48,246 nucleotides of DNA from Alistipes sp. (GTDB lineage Bacteria > Bacteroidota > Bacteroidia > Bacteroidales > Rikenellaceae): positions 1 through 48,246 of the forward strand of contig JAFPAD010000104.1 in NCBI GenBank assembly GCA_017424405.1. Direction: 5' to 3'. The notes under the pieces are model-generated. The model ran no database searches. It had not been told where the DNA came from and was given only the letters and a program-made list of their open reading frames with translations. How positions within the stretch are numbered: the first letter of the stretch is position 1; every line of letters begins with the position of its first letter. The translations under genes were made by a program, and so were the position numbers. Positions 24,687 to 33,347 of the stretch are shown here, in pieces.

Positions 24687-26072
24687 ATGAAACACTTGAA
24701 TAATGTATATTTCATGGGCATTGGAGGTATCGGTATGAGTGCTCTTGCTCGTTATTTCTTGCATGAGGGTAAGATGGTGGCGGGATACGACCGCACCGAG
24801 ACCCCTCTCACGCAGGAGCTTGAGGCTGAGGGTGCAACGGTCATCTACAAAGATGGCGTTGAGCATATACCTTCGACCTATCGCTTTGTGAACTCAACAC
24901 TTGTGGTCTATACGCCTGCCGTGCCTGAGGATCATCCTCAAATGCAGTATTTCCGTCGTGGCGGTTTTAAGATGGAGAAGCGTTCTCAGATGCTGGGTCA
25001 TCTCTCCGAGGGCAAGTATGTCATGGCTGTGGCAGGAACTCATGGCAAGACCACAACCTCGACCCTTATCGCATGGCTTAATCAGGCGGTAGGTGCTGGA
25101 GGTAATGCCTTCTTGGGTGGTATCTCGAAGAATTTTTCGAGCAACCTTGTCTTGGGCGAGGGCAATCGTTTGGCGGTGGAGGCTGACGAGTTCGATCGTT
25201 CGTTCTTGCGCTTGAAGCCCGATGTGGCTGTCATTACGTCGGTTGCTGCCGACCATCTTGATATTTATGGCACATATGAGGCTGTCGTCGAGGCGTTTGG
25301 TCAGTTTGCAGCCCTCATCAAGGAGGGTGGAGCGTTGGTGCTCAAGCAGGGTGTTGATATTCCACTTCCGGAGGGAATTGATATATGGCGATATAGTTAC
25401 GATTGCGCGGAGAGTGATTTCTACGCAACCAATGTAAAGCTCTGTGAGGGCGGATATTACGATTTTGACGTGGTTACTCCCGATGGTTTGATTGAGGGTT
25501 GTCACTTAGGTATCCCAGGCTGGGTGAATGTCGAGAATGCTGTGGCAGCAGTAGCGTCGATGTGGTGCGCTGCGAAGCGTCGAGGCGAGGCGTTGGATTT
25601 CGATTTGTTGCGTAAAGGCTTGTCGGAGTTCCAGGGTGTTAAGCGTCGCTTTGAGTTCTATGTGAACACTCCTCGTCAGGTCTATATGGACGACTATGCT
25701 CACCACCCTGAGGAGTTGGAGGCTACTATTACTTCGGTTCGCAAGATGTTCCCTGGACGCAAGCTGACGGCAGTGTTCCAGCCTCACCTCTACACCCGTA
25801 CCCGCGACTTGTATCGTGAGTTTGCTGCGGCTTTGTCGTATGCCGATGAGGTGGTGTTGGTGCCTATCTATCCTGCGCGCGAGGAGCCTATCGAGGGCGT
25901 AGGGTCGGAGATGATTGCCGAGTTGGTTGATGCGCCAGTGTCGATTTGTGAGCGAGAGTTGCTGGCTGAGACGTTGGCAGCTGCCAAGACCGATGTTGTT
26001 GTGAGCTTCGGAGCTGGAAATATTGATGCTTATTGTAGTGCCATAGCTAAAGAGTTGGAGAAGAAGGCGTAA
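24687..26072 (+). CDS. murC: UDP-N-acetylmuramate--L-alanine ligase
   Basis: Attaches L-alanine to UDP-MurNAc, the first step of the peptidoglycan stem peptide. The N-terminal Rossmann motif G-I-G-G-I-G-M-S-A-L-A (about 11-21), the ATP loop G-T-H-G-K-T-T-T (about 117-124) and the C-terminal D-D-Y-A-H-H-P-E block are all present in the 461 residues. The TAA stop overlaps the ftsQ ATG (TAATG). Confidence 0.96.
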   Translation: MKHLNNVYFMGIGGIGMSALARYFLHEGKMVAGYDRTETPLTQELEAEGATVIYKDGVEHIPSTYRFVNSTLVVYTPAVPEDHPQMQYFRRGGFKMEKRSQMLGHLSEGKYVMAVAGTHGKTTTSTLIAWLNQAVGAGGNAFLGGISKNFSSNLVLGEGNRLAVEADEFDRSFLRLKPDVAVITSVAADHLDIYGTYEAVVEAFGQFAALIKEGGALVLKQGVDIPLPEGIDIWRYSYDCAESDFYATNVKLCEGGYYDFDVVTPDGLIEGCHLGIPGWVNVENAVAAVASMWCAAKRRGEALDFDLLRKGLSEFQGVKRRFEFYVNTPRQVYMDDYAHHPEELEATITSVRKMFPGRKLTAVFQPHLYTRTRDLYREFAAALSYADEVVLVPIYPAREEPIEGVGSEMIAELVDAPVSICERELLAETLAAAKTDVVVSFGAGNIDAYCSAIAKELEKKA

Positions 26073-27196
26073 TGCGACGTGTGTGGAACATAGTAGGCGT
26101 GGTTTTTATGTGGTGTGCCGTTGTGGGGTTTGTGATATTTTTTCACAAACGTGCCGAGCAGCATGCCTCCACTGCTCTTGTTCAAGGTTTAGACGTTGCT
26201 ATACTCGATAGCCTGCCCGACGAGACCCTTGTGTCGCGCGATTTGGTTGAGAGGTGGATTACTAAAAGTGGTATTCCCACCACAGGCGTAGCCATTGCCG
26301 ATGTTGATTTGATGGGTATCGAGAGCGTGATACGCAGCAACGGCTTTGTGGACCGCGCAAATGCTCATGTGACACACGACGGTGTGTTGCATGTGGTTGT
26401 TAGTCAGCGTAAGCCTCTGTTGCGATTGCTGGTCGATGGCTATGATTGCTATATTACTCAGGAGGGGTTTGCCTTTCCTGCTCCAGGTAAATCGTCGGTT
26501 TATGTGCCTGTGGTTACGGGCTCATATAGTCCGCCATTGGAGAGAGGTTATGTGGGTTTTGTCAAGGATCATATATCAAGGCTTATTGATGAGTCGAATG
26601 AGCGTATTTCAGCTTTGCAGCACGATAAAAAACCGTTTTTTGAACGTGAAAAGGAGATTCGAGATTCGGTTAAGAAGGTTTATGGGCTGAAGGTTGCCCG
26701 ACGAGGCATTATCCGCTATCAGGGCTGGGGCGAGAGTGATGAGGATTTTGCCAAACGTCAAAAGATAAAGAAAAGAGAGAAGGCGGCGCTGTGGCGACGT
26801 TATGCTTTTTGGAAACGCGAGAATACCAAAAAGCTCGAAGCCATCACGGCACGCCAAAATCTTGAACTTGAGAAGCAAAAAAAGTTAATGAAAAGATATG
26901 AAGATTTCACTAAACTCATTAACTTTGTAAAATATATCGAGGACGACTCGTTTTGGGGTGCTGAAATTGTTCAAATAGAGGCATCTACGATGAGTAGCGG
27001 AGCCCTCGAATTAAAGCTCATACCTCGTACGGGTAGCCACACGGTGCTGTTTGGAGAGGTGGGCGACAACGAGCAGAATGAAGAGAAACTCGAGAGATTG
27101 TATTCATTCTATCAAAATGGACTCAGGAATTTAGGGTGGGATAGTTTTCGTACTATCTCGGTCAAGTATAAGGGTCAGGTGGTTTGCTCGAAATAG
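26072..27196 (+). CDS. ftsQ: Cell division protein FtsQ with a large charged insertion
   Basis: Bitopic division protein linking early and late divisome proteins. There is one N-terminal membrane segment (about 6-24). A POTRA-like region (about 38-110) ends in P-L-L-R-L-L-V-D-G-Y-D-C-Y-I-T-Q-E-G-F-A-F-P, typical of Bacteroidota FtsQ. Residues about 165-275 are strongly charged, rich in Lys, Arg and Glu and helical or coiled-coil in character, and interrupt the beta domain, which resumes at about 290. The insertion explains the 374-residue length against roughly 250-280 in most species. Identification rests on position between murC and ftsA plus the POTRA and following segments. Confidence 0.88.
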   Translation: MRRVWNIVGVVFMWCAVVGFVIFFHKRAEQHASTALVQGLDVAILDSLPDETLVSRDLVERWITKSGIPTTGVAIADVDLMGIESVIRSNGFVDRANAHVTHDGVLHVVVSQRKPLLRLLVDGYDCYITQEGFAFPAPGKSSVYVPVVTGSYSPPLERGYVGFVKDHISRLIDESNERISALQHDKKPFFEREKEIRDSVKKVYGLKVARRGIIRYQGWGESDEDFAKRQKIKKREKAALWRRYAFWKRENTKKLEAITARQNLELEKQKKLMKRYEDFTKLINFVKYIEDDSFWGAEIVQIEASTMSSGALELKLIPRTGSHTVLFGEVGDNEQNEEKLERLYSFYQNGLRNLGWDSFRTISVKYKGQVVCSK

Positions 27197-27238
27197 GGTT
27201 GAATTCAAAAGTTAAGAATAGATAAAAAGATTATAGTC

Positions 27239-28669
27239 GTGGATAAAAAGAAGTATGTTGTTGCCATAGATGTTGGTACCTCAGAAGTGGTTATTGCCGT
27301 AGGTTCAATAGCAGATTCTGGTACAGTCAATATCGAAACGATAGTGTCGGAGCCATGCGAGGGTATGCAGGCGGGTTTGGTCGATAATAGCCAAATGGTG
27401 ACCGAGTCGTTGCGTCGTGCTCGTGCTCGTGCCGAGCAGCAGGCTGGTATTGTCATCACCGATGCTGATGTGACCATTTCGGGAAAGTTTGTGCGTTGCG
27501 CCCACTATACCGACCATGTTTTTGTGGAGGATAAGGAGGCTTGTATCTCGCAGCGTGATGTGAATGCGTTGTGCGAGAGAATGCGTAGTGTGAAGTCGGC
27601 TGATGGCGAGGTTATCATGGATTACTATCCTGTAACGTATAAAGGCACTTCGGGCGTTGAGATGAAAAATCCTGTGGGTTGTTACAGCCCGCAGTTGTCA
27701 TCGACCTACAACTTCATTCTTTGTGAGCACACCGCCAAGGATAGATTGTTGCGCGTGTTCATGGGTGCAGGCATCAAGATTCGTAATCTCTATGCAGGTG
27801 CAGCCGTTATAGGTGAGTCGGTAATCAATAGCGACGAGAAGGAGGAGGGCGTAGCAGTGGTAGATATCGGTAGCGGTGTTACCGATGTAGCGGTCTATTA
27901 CGGCGGCGTGTTGCGCTACATAGCTACCATTCCTATGGGAGGCGCTGTGGTTAATTCTGACATCAGAGCTTACGCTGGCACTATCCCTGCTAAGACAGTT
28001 GAGACTCTTAAGCGTCGTTATGGCTCGGCGATGGTTGAGCTTACTCCTGATGAGAAGATTGAAATTCACAGTGGCAGCCGTGCCATCAAGCCTATCCAGC
28101 GCTTGAATTTGGCAACCGTAATTGAGGCACGCATGTCGGAGATTGCCGAGTATGTGTGGTCGGAGATTCGTGAGTCGGGTTATGCTAAAAAGCTCGCCGC
28201 AGGTATCGTTCTTACGGGTGGTGGCGCTGCGTTGGATCATATTGCCGATTTGTTCCAGAAGATTACCTCGCAGGAGGTACGTGTGTCATGTGCCGAGATG
28301 GGTGTTGCAACCGAGGCATTGGATAAGGTGTCGTCACCAAATCTCACGATGGCTATCTCGTTGTTGTTGAGTGGTGCTAAGGAGGGTGCATGCCCCGTGC
28401 GCGAGTTGCAGTCGCCAGCTCCAATTAAGAACGAGGTCAAGCCAGCGCCAGAGGTTAAGGTCGTAGAGCCTACTCCATCGGTGCAGACGCCTGTGTCTGA
28501 GCCTGAGACCGAGAAGGATAATGACAATTGGGACGATGAGATTGAGGACGAAGAAGATGACGATGTAACTCCAAAGTCAAGAGGCATCTGGAGTTGGTTT
28601 AAGAATAAGATTGATGGAGCCTTTAATCCTGACGAGGGGTTGGATAATGGCGACGATGAAGAATATTAA
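27239..28669 (+). CDS. ftsA: Cell division protein FtsA
   Basis: Actin-like ATPase that ties FtsZ to the membrane. The phosphate-1 loop A-I-D-V-G-T-S (about 9-15), V-V-D-I-G-S-G-V-T-D (about 207-216) and L-T-G-G-G-A (about 325-330) are the actin-fold nucleotide motifs. A linker rich in Pro, Glu and Asp leads to the amphipathic membrane helix G-I-W-S-W-F-K-N-K-I, followed by a short acidic tail. The start codon is GTG at 27239, 42 bases after ftsQ; no upstream ATG fits the family start. Confidence 0.94.
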   Translation: MDKKKYVVAIDVGTSEVVIAVGSIADSGTVNIETIVSEPCEGMQAGLVDNSQMVTESLRRARARAEQQAGIVITDADVTISGKFVRCAHYTDHVFVEDKEACISQRDVNALCERMRSVKSADGEVIMDYYPVTYKGTSGVEMKNPVGCYSPQLSSTYNFILCEHTAKDRLLRVFMGAGIKIRNLYAGAAVIGESVINSDEKEEGVAVVDIGSGVTDVAVYYGGVLRYIATIPMGGAVVNSDIRAYAGTIPAKTVETLKRRYGSAMVELTPDEKIEIHSGSRAIKPIQRLNLATVIEARMSEIAEYVWSEIRESGYAKKLAAGIVLTGGGAALDHIADLFQKITSQEVRVSCAEMGVATEALDKVSSPNLTMAISLLLSGAKEGACPVRELQSPAPIKNEVKPAPEVKVVEPTPSVQTPVSEPETEKDNDNWDDEIEDEEDDDVTPKSRGIWSWFKNKIDGAFNPDEGLDNGDDEEY

Positions 28670-28681
28670 CAAGTACGAGAG

Positions 28682-29995
28682 ATGGAAGATTTGCTAAATG
28701 AGTTGTCCATGCCTAAGAAGGAGGGCGCATCTATAATAACAGTTATTGGTGTAGGTGGTGCAGGTGGTAATGCACTCAACTACATGTGGAACATCGGTAT
28801 CACGGGAGTGAATTTCCTTGCGTGTAATACCGATAAGGGAGCATTGGATAATCTGGATATTCCAAACGAGAATAAGATTGTCATGGGTCCGGGTTTGGGC
28901 GCAGGTAATAACCCTGAGCGTGGCTCGGAGCTTGCGATGGAGTCGCTTGACCAAATCAAGCAGTACCTCGAGGCTCATGGCACCAAGATGGTATTTATCG
29001 CTGCCGGTATGGGTGGCGGTACAGGTACGGGAGCGTCGCCTGTGATTGCTAAGTTGGCTCACGATATGGGTCTGCTCACGGTTGCTAACGTAACCTCGCC
29101 ATTTCCTGCCGAGGGACGCACACGTGTCGAGCAGGCGGAGCGTGGTATCGACGAGTTGCGTAAGTATGTCGATTCGTTACTTGTAATCCACAATGAGAGC
29201 ATTCGTGAGATGTATGGTAAGCTCCCTATCAAGAAGGCATTTGGTAAGGCTGACGACATCTTGGCTTCGGCTACAAAGGGTATCGCCGAGATTATCACCG
29301 TTAAGGAGGCTTTTATCCGTGTCGATTTCGCCGATTTGGAGCGAGTTATGCGCGGTAGCGGTCGTGCCCACATGGGTGTGGCGTCGGCTGAGGGTGATAA
29401 TCGAGCTGTAGAGGCGGCACGTCGTTCATTGTGCTCGCCACTTCTTAATCGTAGCCTTATCTCGGGTGCGAAGAAGATTTTGCTCAACGTGGCAGCGTCG
29501 AGCATCGACGATATCAGCTACGACGAGGCAATGGAGGTTATTAACTACATTCAGGAGTATGCAAGTTATACCGACGAAGATGGCAACCGTCACAATGCTG
29601 ACATCATTTGGGGTGTTAGTGCCAAGCCTTTGGCTGACGGCATGTTGGAGGTAGTGGTTGTAGCCACAGGCTTTGCCGACGACCACGAGCAGCCAGAGTT
29701 TGCAGACATGCCTGCGGTAGCAGTAGAGGAGGATATCATTGTCGAGAAGCCTGCTCCTACAAAGCCACAGACGGTCAATCCTGAAATTGTAATTCCTCAC
29801 CCATCATCATCGGCGGCGGTGCTTGAGCGCAAGCCTTCGAAGTATGACAACATCGAGGAGAAGTTGCGTGTGCCATCATATTGTCGTCGTGGCGCTCAGA
29901 TGATTACCGACAATTCGGCTCGTCGCAAGGAGGTATTGAAGGATGAGCAGGGTGCTAATGCAGCGAACGACAATCCGATGTTTAAATTTGAATAG
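28682..29995 (+). CDS. ftsZ: Cell division protein FtsZ
   Basis: Tubulin-like GTPase forming the division ring. Key motifs are G-V-G-G-A-G-G-N-A (about 23-31), the tubulin signature G-G-G-T-G-T-G (about 111-117) and the T7 region that supplies the catalytic residues to the next subunit. After the globular domain (to about 325) comes a linker, then L-R-V-P-S-Y-C-R-R (about 395-403), the probable conserved peptide that binds FtsA. About 34 further residues follow it, so the peptide is not terminal. It begins 12 bases after ftsA. Confidence 0.97.
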   Translation: MEDLLNELSMPKKEGASIITVIGVGGAGGNALNYMWNIGITGVNFLACNTDKGALDNLDIPNENKIVMGPGLGAGNNPERGSELAMESLDQIKQYLEAHGTKMVFIAAGMGGGTGTGASPVIAKLAHDMGLLTVANVTSPFPAEGRTRVEQAERGIDELRKYVDSLLVIHNESIREMYGKLPIKKAFGKADDILASATKGIAEIITVKEAFIRVDFADLERVMRGSGRAHMGVASAEGDNRAVEAARRSLCSPLLNRSLISGAKKILLNVAASSIDDISYDEAMEVINYIQEYASYTDEDGNRHNADIIWGVSAKPLADGMLEVVVVATGFADDHEQPEFADMPAVAVEEDIIVEKPAPTKPQTVNPEIVIPHPSSSAAVLERKPSKYDNIEEKLRVPSYCRRGAQMITDNSARRKEVLKDEQGANAANDNPMFKFE

Positions 29996-29997
29996 TA

Positions 29998-31290
29998 TTG
30001 GGAAGTAGTATCATATATCAGGGCTTCACGCTTGATGTCGGTTTTATGCTGGCAGTGAGCGTGTTGTTGCTTTGTATCTCGGCACTTGTGTCGGGCTCTG
30101 AGGTTGCGTTCTTTTCGCTTACGCATCACCAGAAGACCGACATGCAGGAGAATGGCGATTTGCGAGATCAGGCCATTATGGGGTTGCTGGGTAATGTCGA
30201 TGAATTGCTGGCAACCATATTGGTGGCAAACAATCTGGTCAATATCGGCATCGTTATACTCACGTCGAACATCATCGACACGATGTTTGACTTTACAAGC
30301 AGCGTGCTTGAGTTTGTTGTGAAGTCTGTGCTGGTGACCTTCTTGCTGTTGCTCTTTGGTGAGATATTACCTAAGGTGTTGTCGCAAAGCACACCTCGAG
30401 GCTTTGCTCGCTTTGTGGTCTATCCAATCAAGTTCTTCCGTTTTGTGTGTTATCCGCTGTCGTATGTGTTGGTGCGTACGGGCGGTAGATTGAGCCGTAT
30501 GGCGGTGCGTCAAGATGATATCTCGATTGAGCAGCTCGCCGATGCTGTGGATTTGGCGCGAGGAGCTTCACGCGAGGAGCATCAGATGCTGTCGGGTATC
30601 ATCAACTTCGTCAATACCGAGGTGGAGGAGATTATGCGTCCCCGAGTAGATATCACAGCCCTCGACATCAAGGCGTCGTTCGAGCAGGTGAAGGCTACCA
30701 TCATTGATTCGGGTTACTCGCGTATTCCCGTCTATGATGAGGATTTGGATAATATCAAGGGAGCACTCTACGTCAAGGATTTGTTGCCATACATCAACTG
30801 TGGCAACGAATATGGTTGGCAGCAGTTGTTGCGCAAGATATACTTTATCCCCAAGCACAAGAAAATTGACGACCTGTTGCGCGATTTTCAGGAGAATAAA
30901 ATTCATATTGCCATCGTAGTGGACGAGTATGGTGCTACGCAGGGCTTGGTTTCGCTGGAGGATATCTTGGAGGAGGTCGTTGGCGAAATTTCAGATGAGA
31001 GTGATGTGGACGAGTCGTTCTATGAACGTCTGAGTGAGGATACCTATCTGTTCGAGGGGAAGACCCATATCGGCGACTTTGAACGTGTGTTGGATTTGGG
31101 CGAAGATTACTTGCAAGATGTGCAGGGACGTGCCGAGACCCTTGCTGGCTTGATGCTGGAGCTTAAGCGTGACCTCTTGAAGAAGGGCGATATGGTTGAA
31201 GCCCACAACATGCGCTTTACCGTTCATTCTATGGACGCCCACCGAGTAGATAAAATAAAGGTGGTGATAGGCAATCATGATAAAAAATAA
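29998..31290 (+). CDS. gldE: GldE-like hemolysin/CNNM family membrane protein
   Basis: A 430-residue protein of the CNNM/CorC class: an N-terminal membrane domain with about three to four helices (L-V-S-G-S-E-V-A-F-F-S-L near 33), two CBS domains (about 205-330, including M-R-P-R-V-D and V-V-D-E-Y-G-A-T-Q-G-L) and a C-terminal CorC/HlyC domain. Relatives move or sense Mg2+; in gliding Flavobacteria GldE is needed for motility protein stability. The start appears to be TTG at 29998, two bases after ftsZ; the first ATG (30046) would cut into the first membrane helix. Confidence 0.85.
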   Translation: MGSSIIYQGFTLDVGFMLAVSVLLLCISALVSGSEVAFFSLTHHQKTDMQENGDLRDQAIMGLLGNVDELLATILVANNLVNIGIVILTSNIIDTMFDFTSSVLEFVVKSVLVTFLLLLFGEILPKVLSQSTPRGFARFVVYPIKFFRFVCYPLSYVLVRTGGRLSRMAVRQDDISIEQLADAVDLARGASREEHQMLSGIINFVNTEVEEIMRPRVDITALDIKASFEQVKATIIDSGYSRIPVYDEDLDNIKGALYVKDLLPYINCGNEYGWQQLLRKIYFIPKHKKIDDLLRDFQENKIHIAIVVDEYGATQGLVSLEDILEEVVGEISDESDVDESFYERLSEDTYLFEGKTHIGDFERVLDLGEDYLQDVQGRAETLAGLMLELKRDLLKKGDMVEAHNMRFTVHSMDAHRVDKIKVVIGNHDKK

Positions 31291-31891
31291 TCGCCATATC
31301 TACCCCACAAGGTGTGGACAAGTTGCAGTTGTGCCCATCGGTAATCTCGCAGAGCTGGAGCATAATGCTACCGCAGAGGAGTTGCAATCGGTTGAGGGCA
31401 TAACGGCTTTGTCTTCACGTGTAGCGAGGTTGGCGTGGCGAGCATTGCTACGAGAGATGCTGTCGCCGACTACTGCCGAGGTGTCATACCTACCCAGCGG
31501 TAAACCTCAAATCAGAAATTCTCAATATCAACATATCTCTGTATCGCATAGTCGTGATTATGTGGCTGTGGCGCTGTCGCAGGATCCTTGTGGCGTCGAT
31601 GTGGAGCGCATAGACCGCAATTTCGAACATGTAAAGTCACGTTATATAACCGTAGCCGAGTCACAGCTCTCAGCTGATAGACGCTGGGCAGCGGTGGTGT
31701 GGTGCGCCAAGGAGGCACTCTATAAATATGCGGGTAGAGAAGGCTTAGATTTCCTTCGCGATATCGTTATCTTGTCGGTTCAGCAGCAGGGTAAGTCGTG
31801 GAGCCTTGTTGCCGAATTGTTAGGCACTGAGCACGTGGAACTTCGAGGTGAGTGCCTCGGCGAGAATCATATCCTTGTTTTTACTATGTAG
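31277..31891 (+). CDS. 4'-phosphopantetheinyl transferase superfamily protein
   Basis: Transfers phosphopantetheine from CoA to carrier proteins. The two Sfp-type motifs are present: G-V-D-V-E (about 109-113) and W-C-A-K-E-A-L-Y-K (about 141-149), which bind Mg2+ and CoA; S-V-S-H-S (about 92) is the preceding block. The 204 residues fit the Sfp/HetI class. It overlaps gldE by 14 bases. A gldE-transferase pairing is common in this phylum, though its functional meaning is unknown. Confidence 0.88.
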   Translation: MIKNNRHIYPTRCGQVAVVPIGNLAELEHNATAEELQSVEGITALSSRVARLAWRALLREMLSPTTAEVSYLPSGKPQIRNSQYQHISVSHSRDYVAVALSQDPCGVDVERIDRNFEHVKSRYITVAESQLSADRRWAAVVWCAKEALYKYAGREGLDFLRDIVILSVQQQGKSWSLVAELLGTEHVELRGECLGENHILVFTM

Positions 31892-31917
31892 CGCAATCTC
31901 TTCTTGAATTTTTTTCG

Positions 31918-31925
31918 TATCTTTG
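31918..31925 (+). promoter_or_regulatory. -7 box for the MATE gene
   Basis: TATCTTTG is an exact consensus match only eight bases before the ATG at 31934, so the transcript would carry at most a few leader bases. No clear -33 box is visible. Confidence 0.55.
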
Positions 31926-31933
31926 CGCCCAGT

Positions 31934-33319
31934 ATGAATGTTCAAGATTCCCCTTTATCATTAGGTACCGATAGCCTCGCGAAGTTGCTGTTTCGTTATG
32001 CCATGCCTGCCATTATTGCGCAGGTGGCGGCATCGCTATATAATATCGTCGATAGCATCTTTGTAGGTCAGGGTGTAGGTCCTTTGGCAATCACAGGTTT
32101 GGCTCTCACCATGCCGATGATGAACCTCACGGCAGCCTTTGGCGCTATGGTTGGCGCAGGCTCGGCAGCACTTACGTCAATACGTCTGGGGCAGGGTAAT
32201 AAGCCTGCGGCAGAGAATATCCTGGGAAATGTCGTGTTGCTAAATGTGGTGCTGGGCGTGGTGCTGATGTTGTTTGGACTATTTTACCTTGACGAACTGC
32301 TCTACTTCTTTGGCGCAAGTGATGAGTCGTTACCCTACGCAAGGGAGTATATGCGTATAATCCTCTATGGAAATGTCGTTACGCACATGTTCCACGGCTT
32401 GAACTGCATGTTACGTGTTGCGGGCTACCCTAATAAGGCTATGAATATCACCTTCATATCGGTGATACTTAATGCTGTGCTCGATGCTCTGTTTATCTTT
32501 GTCTTTAAGTGGGGTATTGCTGGCTCGGCATGGGCTACGATTTTGTCGCAGCTGGTGTCGCTCGTGGTTCAGATTAAGATATTCTCACACCCCGATACAT
32601 TCCTGCGTTTCCGTAGTGGTATCTTCCGTTTCCGCTGGGATATTATCAAGAGCATTATTGGCGTGGGCATGGCTCCATTCATGATTCAGTCATGCGCGTG
32701 TGTGGTAGTTATCTTGGTTAATACCAAGTTGCGACACTATGGTGGTGATTTGTCTATCGGTGCTTATGGTATCGCTAACCGAGTGGCTTTCTTGTTCACT
32801 ATGGTGGTGATGGGTCTTACGCAGGGCATGCAGCCTATCGTGGGATATAACTACGGCGCAAAGAAGTATGACCGCGTTCTGAATACATTGTGGATGACTG
32901 TGGGCTGGGCTATGGCTATTACCACTTTTGGTTTTTTGGTATGTGAGGTGTTCCCATATCAAGTGGTGCGCTTGTTTGTTAGCGAAGATGGTACGGGTGA
33001 TGCCACAACGCTTATCGAGGCTTCTGCTCGAGGTCTGCGCCTGTTGGTGATGATGTTGCCTATCGTGGGCTTCAACATCGTTGCAGGTAACTTCTTCCAG
33101 CATATTGGCAAGCCTAAGCGAGCGATTCTGCTTTCGGTGTCGCGTCAGTTGCTCTTTATCGTGCCGCTGCTGCTTGTATTGCCTCAGTATGTCGGAGTAG
33201 ATGGTGTGTGGTACTCAATTCCTATTGCCGACTTCGCCTCTACGCTGTTGGCAGCGTTGCTCCTCTATTTGCAGATTCGTAAGTTTACGCAGAATCCTTT
33301 GTCGGAGAGAAGTATATAA
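31934..33319 (+). CDS. MATE family efflux transporter
   Basis: A multidrug/toxin exporter driven by Na+ or H+, with about twelve membrane helices in 461 residues arranged as two similar halves. The N-terminus L-A-K-L-L-F-R-Y-A-M-P-A-I and N-I-V-D-S-I-F-V-G are family hallmarks. The ATG at 31934 is used because the -7 box lies between it and the earlier open-frame start at 31904. The substrate cannot be told from the sequence. The TlpA-like gene starts 28 bases downstream. Confidence 0.9.
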   Translation: MNVQDSPLSLGTDSLAKLLFRYAMPAIIAQVAASLYNIVDSIFVGQGVGPLAITGLALTMPMMNLTAAFGAMVGAGSAALTSIRLGQGNKPAAENILGNVVLLNVVLGVVLMLFGLFYLDELLYFFGASDESLPYAREYMRIILYGNVVTHMFHGLNCMLRVAGYPNKAMNITFISVILNAVLDALFIFVFKWGIAGSAWATILSQLVSLVVQIKIFSHPDTFLRFRSGIFRFRWDIIKSIIGVGMAPFMIQSCACVVVILVNTKLRHYGGDLSIGAYGIANRVAFLFTMVVMGLTQGMQPIVGYNYGAKKYDRVLNTLWMTVGWAMAITTFGFLVCEVFPYQVVRLFVSEDGTGDATTLIEASARGLRLLVMMLPIVGFNIVAGNFFQHIGKPKRAILLSVSRQLLFIVPLLLVLPQYVGVDGVWYSIPIADFASTLLAALLLYLQIRKFTQNPLSERSI

Positions 33320-33347
33320 TCACTAACTATTATACAAATCAACAATT

